Below are positions 38,762 to 51,837 of a stretch of 64,000 bases of DNA, in pieces. The notes beneath the pieces were generated by a model. That model was given only the letters and a program-made list of their open reading frames with translations. It had not been told where the DNA came from and made no database searches. How positions within the stretch are numbered: position 1 is the first letter of the stretch; each line of letters starts with the position of its first letter. Origin of the DNA: Ceratodon purpureus. Its lineage: Eukaryota > Streptophyta > Bryopsida > Pseudoditrichales > Ditrichaceae. The DNA lies in NCBI GenBank assembly GCA_014871385.1, contig CM026427.1, forward strand, positions 11,842,430-11,906,429, in the 5' to 3' direction. Made by a program: the position numbers and the translations under genes.

Positions 38762-39311
38762 TACAATGGTCTAATTTTACCAAGGTTTAATGGGCACTTG
38801 TGTGATTAAGTTATGTTTAGATTTATACAATCAAACAATATAGTTAGTATCACTAAATTTGACACATAGGACTTTAAGTAAAAATTCCTCCAAAACTTTG
38901 AACTCTCCAAAACCACTATGGAGTATAAAGGATTAGTTACAACGTAGAAATGTCCAAACTAGTAAACTACCCTCTACTTGTACAAAAAAACTTCTACAAA
39001 AATAATAAAGTGTTTGAAACTAAAAATTATAAGGTTGATAGTTTGGAAAGCGTGTACGGTCGACCAATTTATATGGGGTGATTGATAACTTTTAGACCAC
39101 AATCTATAAACAAACATTCATGCATAAATTAGTGTTCATTGTTTGACACCTTCAATTTGATATTGACTCATTTTTTACTACCATCAATCACATTTTAATG
39201 TACTGTGAATTAATTGGTTTAGGTCATGCTTTGTGTGGAAATGAGCAATACTCTATAGGAAATACTATGCCTAGTTTAAAGAGAATCTAGTGAACTAGTG
39301 AACAAGTAAGG
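38762..39311. other. AT-rich DNA, nothing recognised
   Basis: Short interval between a TTAA element and the paralogous segment. No coding or repeat signal seen. Confidence 0.5.
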
Positions 39312-39734
39312 AGTTTGAGAAACTTCCAACTTTGAAAAATTGTAGATTTTGTTTTGTAGGGAGTAAAATTATAAAACAACTTGCATTCTTCATGATTCCT
39401 TCTCTTCTCCCTTGAATAACCATCTCATAAATTTAAGAACATATCTTCCGTACTGAACCCTTTATTTTCACTGATTTTAAGACCGTATACTCAGTGCTCA
39501 CCACCCTATTTTCACGATATACGGTATTCCTACCTTAACTCGGCTACTCTGAATTTGGTTTTCAGTTTGTGTAACTATTGGACATACATACAATTGTTGC
39601 AACTGCACAACAGAGGGAGCACTGTGCGAAATTGGAAACCCTTTCCTCTACATGTAGGAGTTGAAGAAAATGCATCCTGAAATCATAGACTTCTAGGCAA
39701 GCATGTGTGTAGAACTTGGAGAAAATAGTGCACC

Positions 39735-39975
39735 TTAACCCTTAAACGTCATATGCTTTCCTAACACCACACCCAAAATCTCTTTTAAACTCCATTTTTA
39801 GCATTATTCTATTTTTAATTTGCTTGAGCTCTATTCTAAGAAAGTATAGATATCTTTAAGGTACTCATTTTGGAATTCTAAAAATTCCATTTGGTATAAT
39901 GGAGTGTAAGTTATGAGCAAGATTCTCTCAAAAAAAACCCAGCCCCTCAGGCTGGGTCTGACGTTTAAGGGTCAA
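39735..39975. mobile_element. TTAA-flanked MITE, 241 bp
   Basis: TTAACCCTTAAACGTCA at the left and TGACGTTTAAGGGTCAA at the right, giving a 17-bp inverted repeat with one change in the right TTAA. It is absent from the paralogous site near 54040, which confirms insertion. Confidence 0.82.
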
Positions 39976-42590
39976 CTACCCAGAACTCTGGATAGACCGG
40001 AGCAGATGTTAAAAGCAGACTGCACCTGATAATAGGTTAACCCCCAAAGGCCCATTGTCCTGGAATGGGCTTTTTCTAAATTTGGGCAGGTTCCTAGAAT
40101 TCCAATTTAATTCCTAAATCGTTGAACAAGACGTGTGGGACCATAAGGTTCACGTACAAATACAAAACTTGGAGAAAGTCAAAACTAAAGTATTTGGTTT
40201 TAGATACGAGTATGAACATATACAAGTAGAAAAAGAAGTGCATCAAGGCAAGAACTTACGGCTTTGCATTTCCAAGGTTTCATGGTCCCGAAATTTTGTG
40301 ACAATTTTTGAAATATGAATACAGGTTTCACCATCAATGTATGTTGTGATACCTTACTAATATGATTTTTTCACTTATGAGTTTATAGCAGCATACATTT
40401 TAACAATTTTGTGGCAGTTAAATTTTTTTGTTAATAAATAGATTAACAAATAAATTAATTTTGGAAGATATATATTATACCAGTGTGTTGATGACTGAAA
40501 CTGATGCATGACCAGGCTAAATGTGAAATGAAGATTTTCTCCGTATATTTGAATAGATTTGGTATATTCAATCACACTATTTTACAACCTCGCACAAGAG
40601 AACTGCATTGAGGTTTTCTAAAATGATGATGATTTTATATGTCTCAGCAAATTTTGCTTCTAAACTGGAAGATCTCTCCACATTCCACTATTATTATTCC
40701 AAAATCACATATTTGCACAAGATAAAACAACCTATGATAGTCAAAATGATTGGTGTGCCTTGTTGCCATTTTTCAATTTTTTTCTAAAATTCCACATAAA
40801 GACAAATGTCAAAAATGGATAGTGGAAATGAAATTATATTTCTTAGACAAAGTATGAATTTGTTATGAATTTTAAAGTGTGTGCTCTCAAATTGGTCGAA
40901 AACATTCTGTATACTATCTCCAAATCAAGAAAAAAATGTATCTATAAAGGCCATCTAATTCACCTATAATGGTTAGTAAATGTGACAAATCCCAATTGTT
41001 TGAACTGTATTTAAAAGTCTGTTTTGATTGAATATGAATAATCACCCCAGTAATTTTCGCTGCAATGGAACAGTCCTTACTTTTCCTGATCACTGCACAT
41101 GGAGACATTGCGTTCACAAAACATGTGACAACAAGAGCACCGCCAGCATCAAAATGTTGAAAACGCACATTTGCTAGACTCTTCAATCACCTAGATTTTT
41201 CATTGTTTTCTAGAGGTTTGAAGAGAAAGTTGACTGATTACACTTCCATTAGAAATTTATTCTAATCCCTATGAATTTTTGAAATAGATGCCAAAAGAAT
41301 CTATTCTATAAAGTTTTTTTCTTGTATCTAGGATAAAGAAGTGATAAAATTGTACGTGAATTGCCATGCATTTATAACCAAATGATCACCAAAAGCCATA
41401 TTTTAATCATGCAAACAACAAAGCAATTGTCTTTACATTTCTATACATTTATCCTTTAGTTAAACTAAAGATTTCTAGACATTCAAAACTTTCACAACTA
41501 TGTTTACTCTTTATTATTAAGTATTTTATGCTTCACTAGATTGAAGTCATCAAGAATAAGTTCTCTAGGTAGCATAACATATTTACTTTCTGTTACTCTA
41601 GATAACAAAACATATGTTAATCCCGGTATAGATACCTGTAACCTAGCAAATCTTGATAATCACTTTTGCAGCAACAGTGGCTCCTTGAGCTTTATGTTTA
41701 GTCGTGGCATATGCCAAAACCAACAAAAATGTAGACTTGAAAAAATTTTCTATATAGTTTTAGTTAAACTTTGTCTTTTTTTCTTTAACTTTGTTTTGTA
41801 GCTGGATTCTAACATACCTATTGTAATTCCTTCAACATTTGTATCTTCCTTAAGATGAATAGCTTCTACTTACTCATTTCAATATTGTTGATTTTTTTTT
41901 GAATGTTGATATTGTCCAAAACCATGGCGAGCCCACTTAGCAACTTTTTTCAATTAATTGAATTTAGGGTCATCTATCAAATCAGTCAGTTCTTCAATAT
42001 AGAATGCATTAGAGTCAATGGACACTAAAAATACTTCACTAGGATCTGTGTTGTCTAGTCACTATCTCTGGTAGAATCAATTTTCATGGAAAACTTAGAA
42101 ATTACGGAGTCTCGACGAGTTTTGCGTGGCTTCATTTTTGTGACTTCACATGGTGCGCTTCGCTTGAATTTCAAGTGATTAGTTTTTATTCAATGCTGCT
42201 AGATTTGCATATGCTAGTTGTTAGGCTATGTATTAAAAAACCGTATCTCTTTGGTCATTGATTCGCAGTTTTTCTGTAGAATCTCCTTGTGTTGTCTCAA
42301 AATGATAATTAAGGTGTGCTAACTTATGATACTCTTACCAATAATTAAAATAACTTCTTTTACTTTTGACAATATGGTTGTAGATTCGAGATAAGGATTT
42401 AAATAGCATGTGCCAGTGGTTTTTCTGAAGATGAATTAGCTCCTACCTTGTACTCTATACTTTAGTTTCAACTTTCTCCAAGTTTTAAATTTGTAGGTGA
42501 ACCTTGGAGGTCCAATAAAAACTTTGCACTTTCTACGGTATTTGTGAACACACTGGTGAAAATCGAAAATATCCGGATGAGTTGCACCTA

Positions 42591-43047
42591 CAGTCCACCG
42601 TCTATAAATGTTAACCCTTGGGAGTAGAGAAAAGTTAACATTTATAGAGGTGTTAACAGTTAACAATTATGAAATCACTTTTTGGAGCAATATATAAATG
42701 TTAACATTTATAAATGTAAACAATTGTACAAAAGCCTTGTGAGAGAATTCCATTCATAAAAATGCAAACCCAATCAAAACTTTATTCAGTATCGAGTTGA
42801 CAAATCATGGGTGAAGTATGAATCAATGGGAGAGAATGAAACTGGATGTGTAATTGTTAGCATCCATATTATGGATGTATCTCATCTGTTAACATTTACA
42901 AAGTCAAATTTTCAAAGAGGGGAGTACCATTTTGTTAACAGTTAACACATTTAACATTTGTAGTGTGCAATATGTGGGGAGTAGAAGAAAGTTAACATTT
43001 AGAGAGGGTTAACACTTATAGGTGTAACATTTATAGACGGTGGACTG
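42591..43047. mobile_element. TA-flanked mariner-like MITE, 457 bp
   Basis: Terminal inverted repeats CAGTCCACCGTCTATAAATG with TA immediately outside both ends. CAGT ends and TA targets indicate Tc1/mariner (Stowaway-like). The interior holds many copies of TTAACATTTATA in both orientations. Confidence 0.85.
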
Positions 43048-43196
43048 TACAATCAAAATATTTAAATTTGTAAATCTTTATTGTAAGTTTGAATACAATA
43101 TCGTTAAGATAGCCGGAAACCTCCATAGCAAGTGGTAGCAATCCTATAGCAGTGGTAGATAGCAATGTATAGAAACTCTTTGCTCCTAGACATTTT

Positions 43197-44110
43197 TTAA
43201 CCCCTAAAGTTCCTTGACTATGTTTAACCAAAAAATGCTCCAAAACTACCATTTCCAATGTTAAAAGCATAAATGACTAAAAATTCATTTTTTTCTAATG
43301 CAAATTGTAAGATCTTCAAGTAGATTATTTTAATTTAATGGACAGTTCAAAAAAATTTCAATATAATCGACTGTAGAGATTAGAAGATTATAGCAATTAA
43401 AATTTAAAAACAAACTTTTGACTAGATTGACACACTCTAATTTTTTTCTCTTAGGTTTTTTGCATTCTAGATTTTGGGGATTTTCATGCATGCCAAAGAA
43501 GACTAAGTTAGATAATTTTATTTAAAAAATTACTCTCAAAAGTCAAGTGCAGCATGTTGAAAACAATATTTTTATTAAGTTGTATACACAAGAATGCTAA
43601 ATCTTATTTCTTATCTAAAAATTCCATTATTTGATTTAACTCCCAATCCAAACGGCCAAAGTAAAGGTTGACGTCCATCCTTTCACTGGAAGAAAAAAAA
43701 AAAAAAAAAAACCTAAAATAATATTTTTTCTAACTTTTAGGAATGAAAGAAGAAGTTTTTTTAGTACACTACCCGAAACGGTGAGAAAACTTTGATATTT
43801 TGTGGAGTGAACATTATGCACTGAAAGTCGTTTTTTTTTTTTTGAAACTTCAAAGATGACATCATGAAGTATTTATAGAAATATGTTTAGAGATAATTGA
43901 TGTATTTAGCATGGCTGGCAGCTTTTCCCACTTTTGGTACCATAACTATTTTTATAAATGTCCAATCGAAAAAAAAAGATTCCCTCAGAGTTCTTGTTAT
44001 GGCGTACATTCACAAAAAGTTTCAAAAAATCTCGACTTTAATTGAAGCCACAAGTACATGCCCAAATTTTTAAAAAGTTCATTCTAAGACAATTGTCCTT
44101 TAAGGGTTAA
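43197..44110. mobile_element. TTAA-flanked piggyBac-like MITE, 914 bp
   Basis: Begins TTAACCCCTAAAGTTCCTTG and ends TGTCCTTTAAGGGTTAA. Full-length relative of 37825-38761, nested inside the 6.2-kb element, so the small family was active after the large one inserted. Confidence 0.82.
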
Positions 44111-45239
44111 CCAACCGTTCCTTTTGTCCTTGAGGCATATTCGCAGCGCTTTGTCAAATGCAGCATGTTCTGTGATGTAGTTGGGTGAAGAAGCTGCTCA
44201 TTTCGTATCAATCTAGTCTTCAAAAGTAATTATTCCAATCCATGATTGGGCACAAACTAACATTCTGAGTACAATTGAATTCAACCTCCTACATCAAGAT
44301 TTATGCTTAAATAAATTAATGTCAAAACCAACATAGACTTATAAAATATAGGGCTAGCGCATTCACACAACGTATCACATCTACACATGTGCATGTATAA
44401 AAATATAAGCGCATACGAGGATAAAAGATGGTCGTAATCATTGAAGCCACTGAAAGACGAAGGCATTGACATACTTCTATGACCAACTACAATAATGACT
44501 TGAAGGACGTTGTATTCACTATGTACCAAAGTACAAACCAAAGAGTAGCACATGTTCCTCTTATTTTTGAGTACATACAATAACATGCTCTGAAATTCTA
44601 CACACCTTTTTCAAAACAAAAACAAAGATTTCTTTGAACCCCCTAGTTTCCGACTAAGGTTGAAGTTAGACAACAACATCCCTAAACATAGACAAGCCTA
44701 TCTAGTGACGCCGCAGCGATACTCTGTTGGAGAATGAAAACAGAAAATAAGTAATAAGTAAAACCAGCCAACATCTATAGTTGCCTACAAGAAAGATAAG
44801 GGTAAATGCTTTTGCCAAAATCTAATTACAATAAAGAAATGTCTATTTTACAAAATTATTTGCATAATAACTTTTCATTGGATTCTTCATAGAGGAAAAC
44901 TTTGTTACTCAGTGGAGTGATTTTTAATGCAAAAGATGTGTGTATGTATGTTCCTTACATTTCTTTGCAATCAAACTTTAAAAAATCATCACCAGAAATT
45001 AGAATTTTACTTTTTTGAAATTGAAACTTGGTACTCTTAAGTGGGATTGGCTAAGAATTGAGTGATAATTTTGCAAGATAACATGGACCAATATTTATTT
45101 ATTTATGTATAATAATAATGTATGTTATTTACAAATATTTGAATGCATCAAAAAGCATCACTCATCAGTTCAGAGCCTCCTTGCAGCCCAAGTCCCAGCC
45201 CAATAACTAAAATGACTTTTTAAATTAAAATTAGCTTTT
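44111..45239. other. AT-rich interior of the 6.2-kb element
   Basis: No coding signal or further terminal repeats seen. Confidence 0.45.
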
Positions 45240-45515
45240 GCTTGAAAACGAAAGTATTGGAGGAAGCTGCCAAGCACGAAGGGAGGTGGTGATAATCCCA
45301 ACAACTTGAACTATGCCACGAATGGGTTCAAACCCGCGACCTCCGGGTCCGCAACCTGGCTCTCTAATTCTGATTCACAAGTTACAGTGCTGGTCAACCA
45401 GCGAAGACTTTTGTGAGAACGTGAGATTGTCGTTGCAATCTTAGGGAACGCCCGGGCTCCCAATGTTGGGAGCGTAGGCGCTTCCTTAAGGTCCCATAAA
45501 AAAATAAATTATGTA
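45240..45515. mobile_element. SINE-like unit with tRNA-type B box
   Basis: GGTTCAAACCC (about 45329) is a B-box match, followed by a GC-rich body and an A-rich end (CCCATAAAAAAATAAA). On the opposite strand TGGTTGACCAG fits an A box upstream of GGTTTGAACCC. The two strands disagree on orientation, so only a tRNA-related SINE or relic is claimed. Confidence 0.4.
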
Positions 45516-46256
45516 GGCATTTTGAAGAGGTTTGTGCATAATTCTTTTTAAAATTTTTTTTTAGCATACTGAAAAAAAGTTACGGGGTTTTGAGTGTCAA
45601 AAGCTGCATTCAGCCAAACTTCGGGCAAGCTCAAAGCCACTGTCAATGCAGCAAATTCTGCCCAAAACTGCCCAAAACTGCCCAAAGCCGAAACTTTGAA
45701 ATTCCACCAAAAATTAAGATTTTGGTATTTTTCATAAATAAAAAATTCTATGTATAGAGAAGGCAGTAGAGCATGTTCTCACCGTTCCGATTTTCAATCC
45801 AAAATTTTTTCATATGCTATTTTTATTGTCAAAAAACGGCCTTTGTTTGTAAATTTCAGTATACCCCCTAGCGGAAAATGATTTTTTAGGCAACCTTCCA
45901 CAACATTTTTGAATATGATTTTTTTTAGCACAATTAGCTAACTCAGCCTTCTTTAATGTGCATAAAAACCCCCAAAATCCATAATGCAAAAAAATGGTTA
46001 TTTGGGCCTTCAAAACTCTGCTGATCCTTTTTTGCGCAGGAAACAAAACTTGTTTTTCAACTTTGAATGTTATGATCTTGCAAATGGTGAGGAATGAGTG
46101 TGTATGATTTGGTGGACATGTAGACATAGAAGTTAGCTACAAGATCTTACGGTTAGATGTACTAATTAGGACCCCAAGTTTGCAAAATCCACCTTGCTTT
46201 GAAGAGGGGCTGTTTTGAGGCAGTTTTGATGAAAAACACCCTTGGGCGTTTAGGGG
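45516..46256. other. AT-rich right interior of the 6.2-kb element
   Basis: Contains three short tandem CCCAAAACTG-like units near 45660-45690. Towards the right end the sequence is related to 63295 onwards (the left end of another TTAA element). No gene. Confidence 0.45.
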
Positions 46257-47860
46257 TTAAAACAGTGCAAATTGAACTACTGTAGTTTAGCATCATGCAG
46301 AGCGAAATGCGATTTCCAGTCCAGCTGCTCTTAAATACTGTAGCGCATATACTCGCAGTCTTTAGAGACATCTGTACCGCAGAAATCATATTGACAGAGC
46401 TACAATCCCATGAACGTTACTACCTACACTGCAAATAATAAAAATCCAAAACCGTCCGCGGTAGAAAGCAATCGAGAACGCTCGCATAACGGACAATGGT
46501 ACAAAATCACCTCTCTGAATAATTTAGCCCTTGAAACGTGCGATTAGGATGATTCATCCAAAAAAACTACCCTTGCCAGTCACATGTACATGACAGCAGA
46601 TTAACGCCAGAAATGAGAATCCTCCAAAAAACCATGATACATTTGAAGGCTATTAAAGATGAGAAGGACCGTGGGAAAAATGAACTTGAAATTCACACCA
46701 ATCACTGATACAAAAAGCCATAAAAATGAAGGCCTAAATTCATAACCAGCATTCTGTGGGCCAAATCATGAACTGCTTTAAGTTATGTAGGAATATTCAC
46801 CCCGAAATGAACAATTCAGTTGAACTTTTGATTGAGAGCATCTCCTCTCCAGCTTTCAAATGAAAACCTTGAGCTCTCGGATGAGCTCCTGTCCCAGGCG
46901 ACTTAGTGAGTGGTAATAGTCTCCCGGGGTTTCCTACATGTTCGACAATTAGAACCAGCTCACCTTCCTCCACGTAAGTCTAAAAAAGCTAGTGACGTTC
47001 TCGTACTTTGAGTTATATGTTCGTCCATGGTATGCCTACGTACTTCAAGGATTTTATTCAACAACCTTGACATATATTGGGAGAGCTTAAAGGATCGGCA
47101 AGAAATTTAGACGGTAGCAATGCCAGTGATTATATTCAGCCCCCACAGATTGCAGACTCCTTACAGATAGGTTTTGCTAAAGTCAGCGCAACTGAGCTTG
47201 CTTCAATGATTACATTGTAGTTGCACTGCACAAATGAAATATAATAGCAACCGCGAAAACACAAGTGACTTTGTAAACGCGAACAGGACGAGAAAACAAA
47301 ATTTGCTGAGCATTTCTATATGGTAGCAGATTTCTCTTCCACGAAAAGGAAAACATGAGATCCTCTTACTCGATTTCGCGACGGTGTGTATGATCTTTCC
47401 TAGCAATGAAATTCTCACCCCTTGACAGACACACACACAAACAAAAAAAAAAAAAAAAAACATCTCTCGGAGACTTCTGATGTAACTGGAGTTTCAACAA
47501 ACCAACTGAATGCAAGTCAAATCAGTAAATCAGACTGCCCCAACGAACAGTCACGGCAAAGAAGCAAGCAACAAAACTAGGGAGTCAGAACCACCAATTC
47601 CCCCACAACCAAGACTGGACACAACACCAGTTTTATGAATCGCGAATTCACGCAAAAGCTTCAGATATTATAATAGAGAAGAAGAATGATAACAATCACG
47701 GAGACGATAAGCCCTGCCATCTCCGGTCAAGTACCCAGGTCTGTCTCTGCCGCGCCTGCAGCAAGTATATCGAACACGCACATAGTGCGAACAAATCTAG
47801 AGCCGCCAAAACAACTACAGAACACAAACAAAACTGCTGCTGCGGCTCATCCTGACCTAT

Positions 47861-49204
47861 TCACTTCTTCTTGGCAGCGGCCTTGGTCACCTTGGCACCA
47901 GTCGCGTCCTTCTTCTCCACAGCCTTGATCACTCCCACAGCCACCGTCTGCCTCATGTCGCGCACGGCGAAACGACCCAAAGGTGGGTACTCAGCGAAAG
48001 TCTCCACCGTCATCGGCTTGGTCGGAATCATCTTCACGAAACCAGCGTCACCGTTCTTCAAGAACTTGGGCTCCTTCTCCAGCTCCTTACCCGATCGCCT
48101 GTCAACCTTGGTCAAGATCTCGGCAAACTTCACGGCGATGTGAGAAGTGTGGCAATCCAGCACCGGAGCGTACCCGTTACCGATCTGTCCGGGGTGGTTC
48201 ATGATGATAACCTGAGCGGTGAAGTTGGCGGCCTCCTTCGCGGGGTCGTTCTTAGAGTCAGAAGCAACGAACCCTCTCTTCAGGTCCTTCACCGCCACGT
48301 TCTTAACGTTGAATCCCACGTTGTCACCGGGGTGCGCCTCCGGCATAGACTCGTGGTGCATCTCCACAGACTTCACCTCCGTGGTCAGTCCAGTGGGGGC
48401 GAAGCACACCAACATACCGGGCTTGATCACACCAGTCTCCACACGTCCCACCGGCACAGTTCCAATGCCTCCAATCTTGTATACGTCCTGAAGGGGCAAC
48501 CGGAGGGGCTTGTCGGACGGCCTCTTGGGCTCCGTCACGGCGTCCAACGCCTCCAACAGAGTAGGGCCCTTGTACCAGTCCAGGTTCGACGACCTCTCAA
48601 TCATGTTGTCACCCTCGAACCCAGAGATGGGCACGAACGGGATCTTGTCGGGGTTGTATCCCACCTTCTTCAGGTAGGAGGACACCTCCTTCGTGATCTC
48701 CTCGAAACGGGCCTTGCTGTACTTCGGGGTGGTCGCGTCCATCTTGTTGCAGCAGCAAATCATCTGCTTCACTCCCAAAGTGAAAGCCAACAAAGCGTGC
48801 TCACGGGTCTGCCCATCCTTCGAGATACCGGCCTCGAAACCTCCGGTCGTCGAGTCGATGATCAGCACAGCGCAGTCGGCCTGAGAAGTTCCCGTAATCA
48901 TGTTCTTGATGAAATCGCGATGTCCGGGGGCATCGATAACGGTGCAGTAGTACTTCACCGTCTCGAACTTCCACAACGCGATATCGATGGTAATACCACG
49001 CTCACGCTCCGCCTTCAGCTTGTCCAACACCCACGCGTACTTGAAGGAACGCTTGTTCATCTCAGCCGCCTCCTTCTCGAAACGCTCGATCACACGCTTG
49101 TCGATACCACCCAACTTATAGATCAAGTGTCCGGTGGTCGTCGACTTTCCGGAGTCGACATGGCCGATGACCACAATGTTGATATGTACCTTCTCCTTAC
49201 CCAT
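47861..49204 (-). CDS. EF1A: Elongation factor 1-alpha (eEF1A), copy 3
   Basis: Same 447-aa protein as copies 1 and 2, starting at MGKEKVH (ATG 49204-49202), with [13 protein letters not shown] and NKMD intact and a [10 protein letters not shown] end. The short reading frames on both strands over the gene coincide with those of the other copies, so nucleotide identity is at or near 100 percent. It shares about 280 bp of promoter with them, beyond which a MULE relict begins. Of the three it is the only one whose downstream flank is uninterrupted. Confidence 0.97.
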   Translation of the reverse strand: MGKEKVHINIVVIGHVDSGKSTTTGHLIYKLGGIDKRVIERFEKEAAEMNKRSFKYAWVLDKLKAERERGITIDIALWKFETVKYYCTVIDAPGHRDFIKNMITGTSQADCAVLIIDSTTGGFEAGISKDGQTREHALLAFTLGVKQMICCCNKMDATTPKYSKARFEEITKEVSSYLKKVGYNPDKIPFVPISGFEGDNMIERSSNLDWYKGPTLLEALDAVTEPKRPSDKPLRLPLQDVYKIGGIGTVPVGRVETGVIKPGMLVCFAPTGLTTEVKSVEMHHESMPEAHPGDNVGFNVKNVAVKDLKRGFVASDSKNDPAKEAANFTAQVIIMNHPGQIGNGYAPVLDCHTSHIAVKFAEILTKVDRRSGKELEKEPKFLKNGDAGFVKMIPTKPMTVETFAEYPPLGRFAVRDMRQTVAVGVIKAVEKKDATGAKVTKAAAKKK

Positions 49205-49214
49205 CTTGAATAGT

Positions 49215-49689
49215 CTGCCAACATAAATCGCATCACCACACCATGTCAAAACCCTAAAATCCACCTATACACACTGCCACCACATCCCTACACCCCCAAC
49301 ACTACTGGACATTTAACCAAATGCAATTCAACTCACATTCAACGAAATCACTCTGGAGGATCAAGCGAACTCCAACTCAGCTGCAAAACTAAAACCCTAG
49401 CTGACGCAGCCCTCGTACAAAACAAGAACACGGTGCATCATCTCGCCCAACAAGAAAAATAAACGTGCACGGCAAGAGGAAGACGACAGAAGACAACAGC
49501 CATTTCCCCCTACGACTCGAACAAGCACTGAAACGGCTGCAAATCGACTCTAACACTCCAACCCTATCAAATCGACTCTAACACTCAAACCCTAAGCGGT
49601 TTAGAGAAAATCCAAAACCATGAAAGACAGCGATTGCAGCACAACGAGGGAGCAGCAATGGCAGTGAAGAGCAAGAGGGGGCATCGTAC
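49215..49689 (-). other. 5'UTR intron of eEF1A copy 3
   Basis: Same donor and acceptor as the other copies (CCCCAG|GTACGA, GTTGGCAG|ACTATTC). Confidence 0.85.
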
Positions 49690-49970
49690 CTGGGGTCCTG
49701 GCAGAGCAGGAAGGAGGCGGAGTCGAAGGAGGTGAGCAGCGGCGATGGAGGATTGATGAGGACTGAGGGAGGAAACAACAAGAGACTCCAGCCTATATGT
49801 TGCGTCGCGCTCTGCGAGCTGCGCCGCGCCCCGGGGTCAGGGTTTATGTCTTCTGCTGTCGCGGGAGCCGTCGATGTCGGATCCAACGGACCAGGGCTCT
49901 AACGGTGCGCGCACATGGTTCCCTTGGGCGTTCCCCACTTGCGAGTTTGGCTTTTCAGTTGCTGCCATGC

Positions 49971-51837
49971 TTTTCAGACACTCTTTTGGGGCCAGGCTGT
50001 CCTGGCGCAACCGAAACTGGATCAGGTCCATGCTGGGGAAGGGTTTCTCGCCAGCACAAGTATTGGCTTTCCACAAGAAGGAAGTGTGCGAGTGCGCCAT
50101 GGAGAATAAATCTTGTAGTAGGGATACTTTTATAATTCCTGATGACGTCTAGAATTTGTGTAAAAAGGAGCAGCGCAACTATGGCAGAAGCATCCGAAGG
50201 ACCCTCGTACGAATGTGGAAAGAAGAGAGTGAAGAAAATGTATTCCATTACGACGAGTTTGGAAACTTCAATTTGAATGATCCTCCTCCATCAACTAAAG
50301 AAGAGGAGGCGCCTTCTAGACTTGTGATCCAAACGCCATGATGGCAGTTGGAAATGATGGTGAAGTAAGGTCACAAGCGCCAAATTGCGATGGATGCGTC
50401 TTTCGGGACGAACGAGCCTAAGGTATTCCCTTCACTTCTTTGACCACCTTGACAGCTTCACGAATTGAGTTTTTGGTTTGTGCATTAATTTCAATCAGAA
50501 TTTATGGTATTCATTGTTTTCTTTGATGTATGACGGTGTGATTGTGTACAGTACCCACTGTATACTGTCATGGTCTTCGACGAGTGGAAGAATGGGATAA
50601 CCGTTGCGTTTCTGATCGTCGAGAAGTCGAAGGAGAAGGACGTTAACCTCTGGTTAGATAAACTAAACGCCCACTGTTAAGCTGTACAACTTGACTGGTG
50701 TCTTGGATCCTTTATAGTAGACAATGCAGAAGCCGAAAGAATTGCAATAGCGTAAGACAACTTTTCCACGTGCTTTGGTCCTCTTCAAAAGATTTATGGT
50801 TTCTTTATGACAAGTATGACGCCCATCCGAATTGTTCTTTTCGTTTTTGCTATTGTAGAACTGTTTGGCCAAGACTGCCCATTATGCTATGTTTGTAGTT
50901 CGTTAGGAAGGCTTGGAAAAAAAACGTTGTCCAGAAGATGAAGGACGACAATTTGTGTGTCTAAGTCCTGAAACCGGTAGAGAAAATAATGTACTCTCTT
51001 GATCCAGCAGAAGGAGACATTGCGATGAGGGAGCTATCTAAAAGATAGGTGGACTCCGTGAGAGATTCCCGGCTGCAGAAGGGTTCATTTCGTACTTTGA
51101 GGAGATCTGCCTAAGGAAACAGGAATGTGGGTTAACGCAAATCAAAACTTTATTACTGCGGACATGACACTAATGCAGCGGTTGAATCTTACCATGCAAA
51201 TTTGAAGTCTATACTAATGCAGACTAGGCAGAAGCTTAGTAGAAGACGGATGGATTGGCTAGTTTATCATTTAAATGGAGATGTATTAACGCACTATTAG
51301 TACGCTGTTCAGTGTAAGCTTTATGGGTTTATAAGGAATTGGAAGGTCGAAGGGATAGTGGCGGGAGCTGTCCTAAGAGCCCGTGAAATTCCAGAAAACT
51401 ACGTTACCATATACCCTGAGGAGAAAGACATCGCCTTAGTGTTATCTGTGAACAATTTCCCGGTTGTTTGGACTGTGACGCGTCCTGATTCAAGTTAGGC
51501 GCAGTGCGACTGTCCTATGGGGAAAATGTGGAAACATATGCAAGCACACTATCAAGGTCTTCAAAGCCCTTCATCTGGAAGTGGAGGACGCCTTCATCAT
51601 AAGGCATTCCAGTACTCTGAAGGGAACTATTGAATCAGGGATGGACAATTCAGCCATTGATGCATTCAAAGGTGGTAGGTTAGTCACCACGGGAGATGAT
51701 CCCGTTACAGATGGAGGTATTTGTACAAGCAATACTGGCTCTAATGGACACTACAGGGATTTTCTAGCGGAACTTCAAGTGATTAAGGAACTGGTAACCC
51801 AAGACAAGACGTTGACGTCCTTTGCTGTAGCTTAGGT
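49971..51837 (+). pseudogene. Intron-containing MULE-type transposase relict
   Basis: Read left to right through several frames and stops: FRHSFGARLSWRNRNWIRSM, KKEQRNYGRSIRRTLVRMW, then GHKRQIAMDASFGTNEPK | YPLYTVMVFDEWKNGITVAF and LIVEKSKEKDVNLWLDKLN. This is the DDE core region of MULE/FAR1-like transposases. The bar marks a conventional intron (GT 50423, AG 50551). Near 51500 CDCPMGKMWKH is a SWIM zinc finger (CxC...CxH) with its third Cys replaced by Trp. A final open stretch (51581-51835) follows. Several stops and frameshifts make it non-functional. Captured or exapted host transposase genes also have introns, so it may derive from a domesticated gene. Confidence 0.78.

Larger units (their letters stand above)
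40037..46260. mobile_element. TTAA-flanked 6.2-kb piggyBac-like element, decayed
   Basis: Left end TTAACCCCCAAAGGCCC, right end GGGCGTTTAGGGGTTAA. The paralogue at 54.13 kb lacks it (CTAA in place of TTAA). It is large enough to have been an autonomous element, but no transposase is readable; only short fragments such as ANVRFQHFDAGGALVVTCF (minus, about 41170) look protein-like. An internal 60-bp inverted match links about 40140-40200 and 42455-42520. It contains nested elements at 42591-43047 and 43197-44110, and a SINE-like unit near 45.3 kb. Confidence 0.75.
39312..46785. repeat. Interrupted paralogue of 53625-54680
   Basis: 39312-39734, 39976-40036 and 46261-46785 align in order with 53625-54680 (RPS29 downstream DNA) at high but imperfect identity. 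The intervening 241-bp and 6.2-kb pieces are TTAA elements. The 54.1-kb copy therefore shows their empty sites. This is an older duplication than that of eEF1A. Confidence 0.85.
46796..49970. repeat. Third copy of the eEF1A segment, with LINE empty site
   Basis: Inverted copy of 14029-17079 plus 34805-34928 (position y = 63999-x left of the LINE). It holds the uninterrupted LINE target (AGTCTCCCGGGGTTTCC near 46.92 kb). Homology with copies 1 and 2 stops after TTGCTGCCATGC at 49970. Confidence 0.93.
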
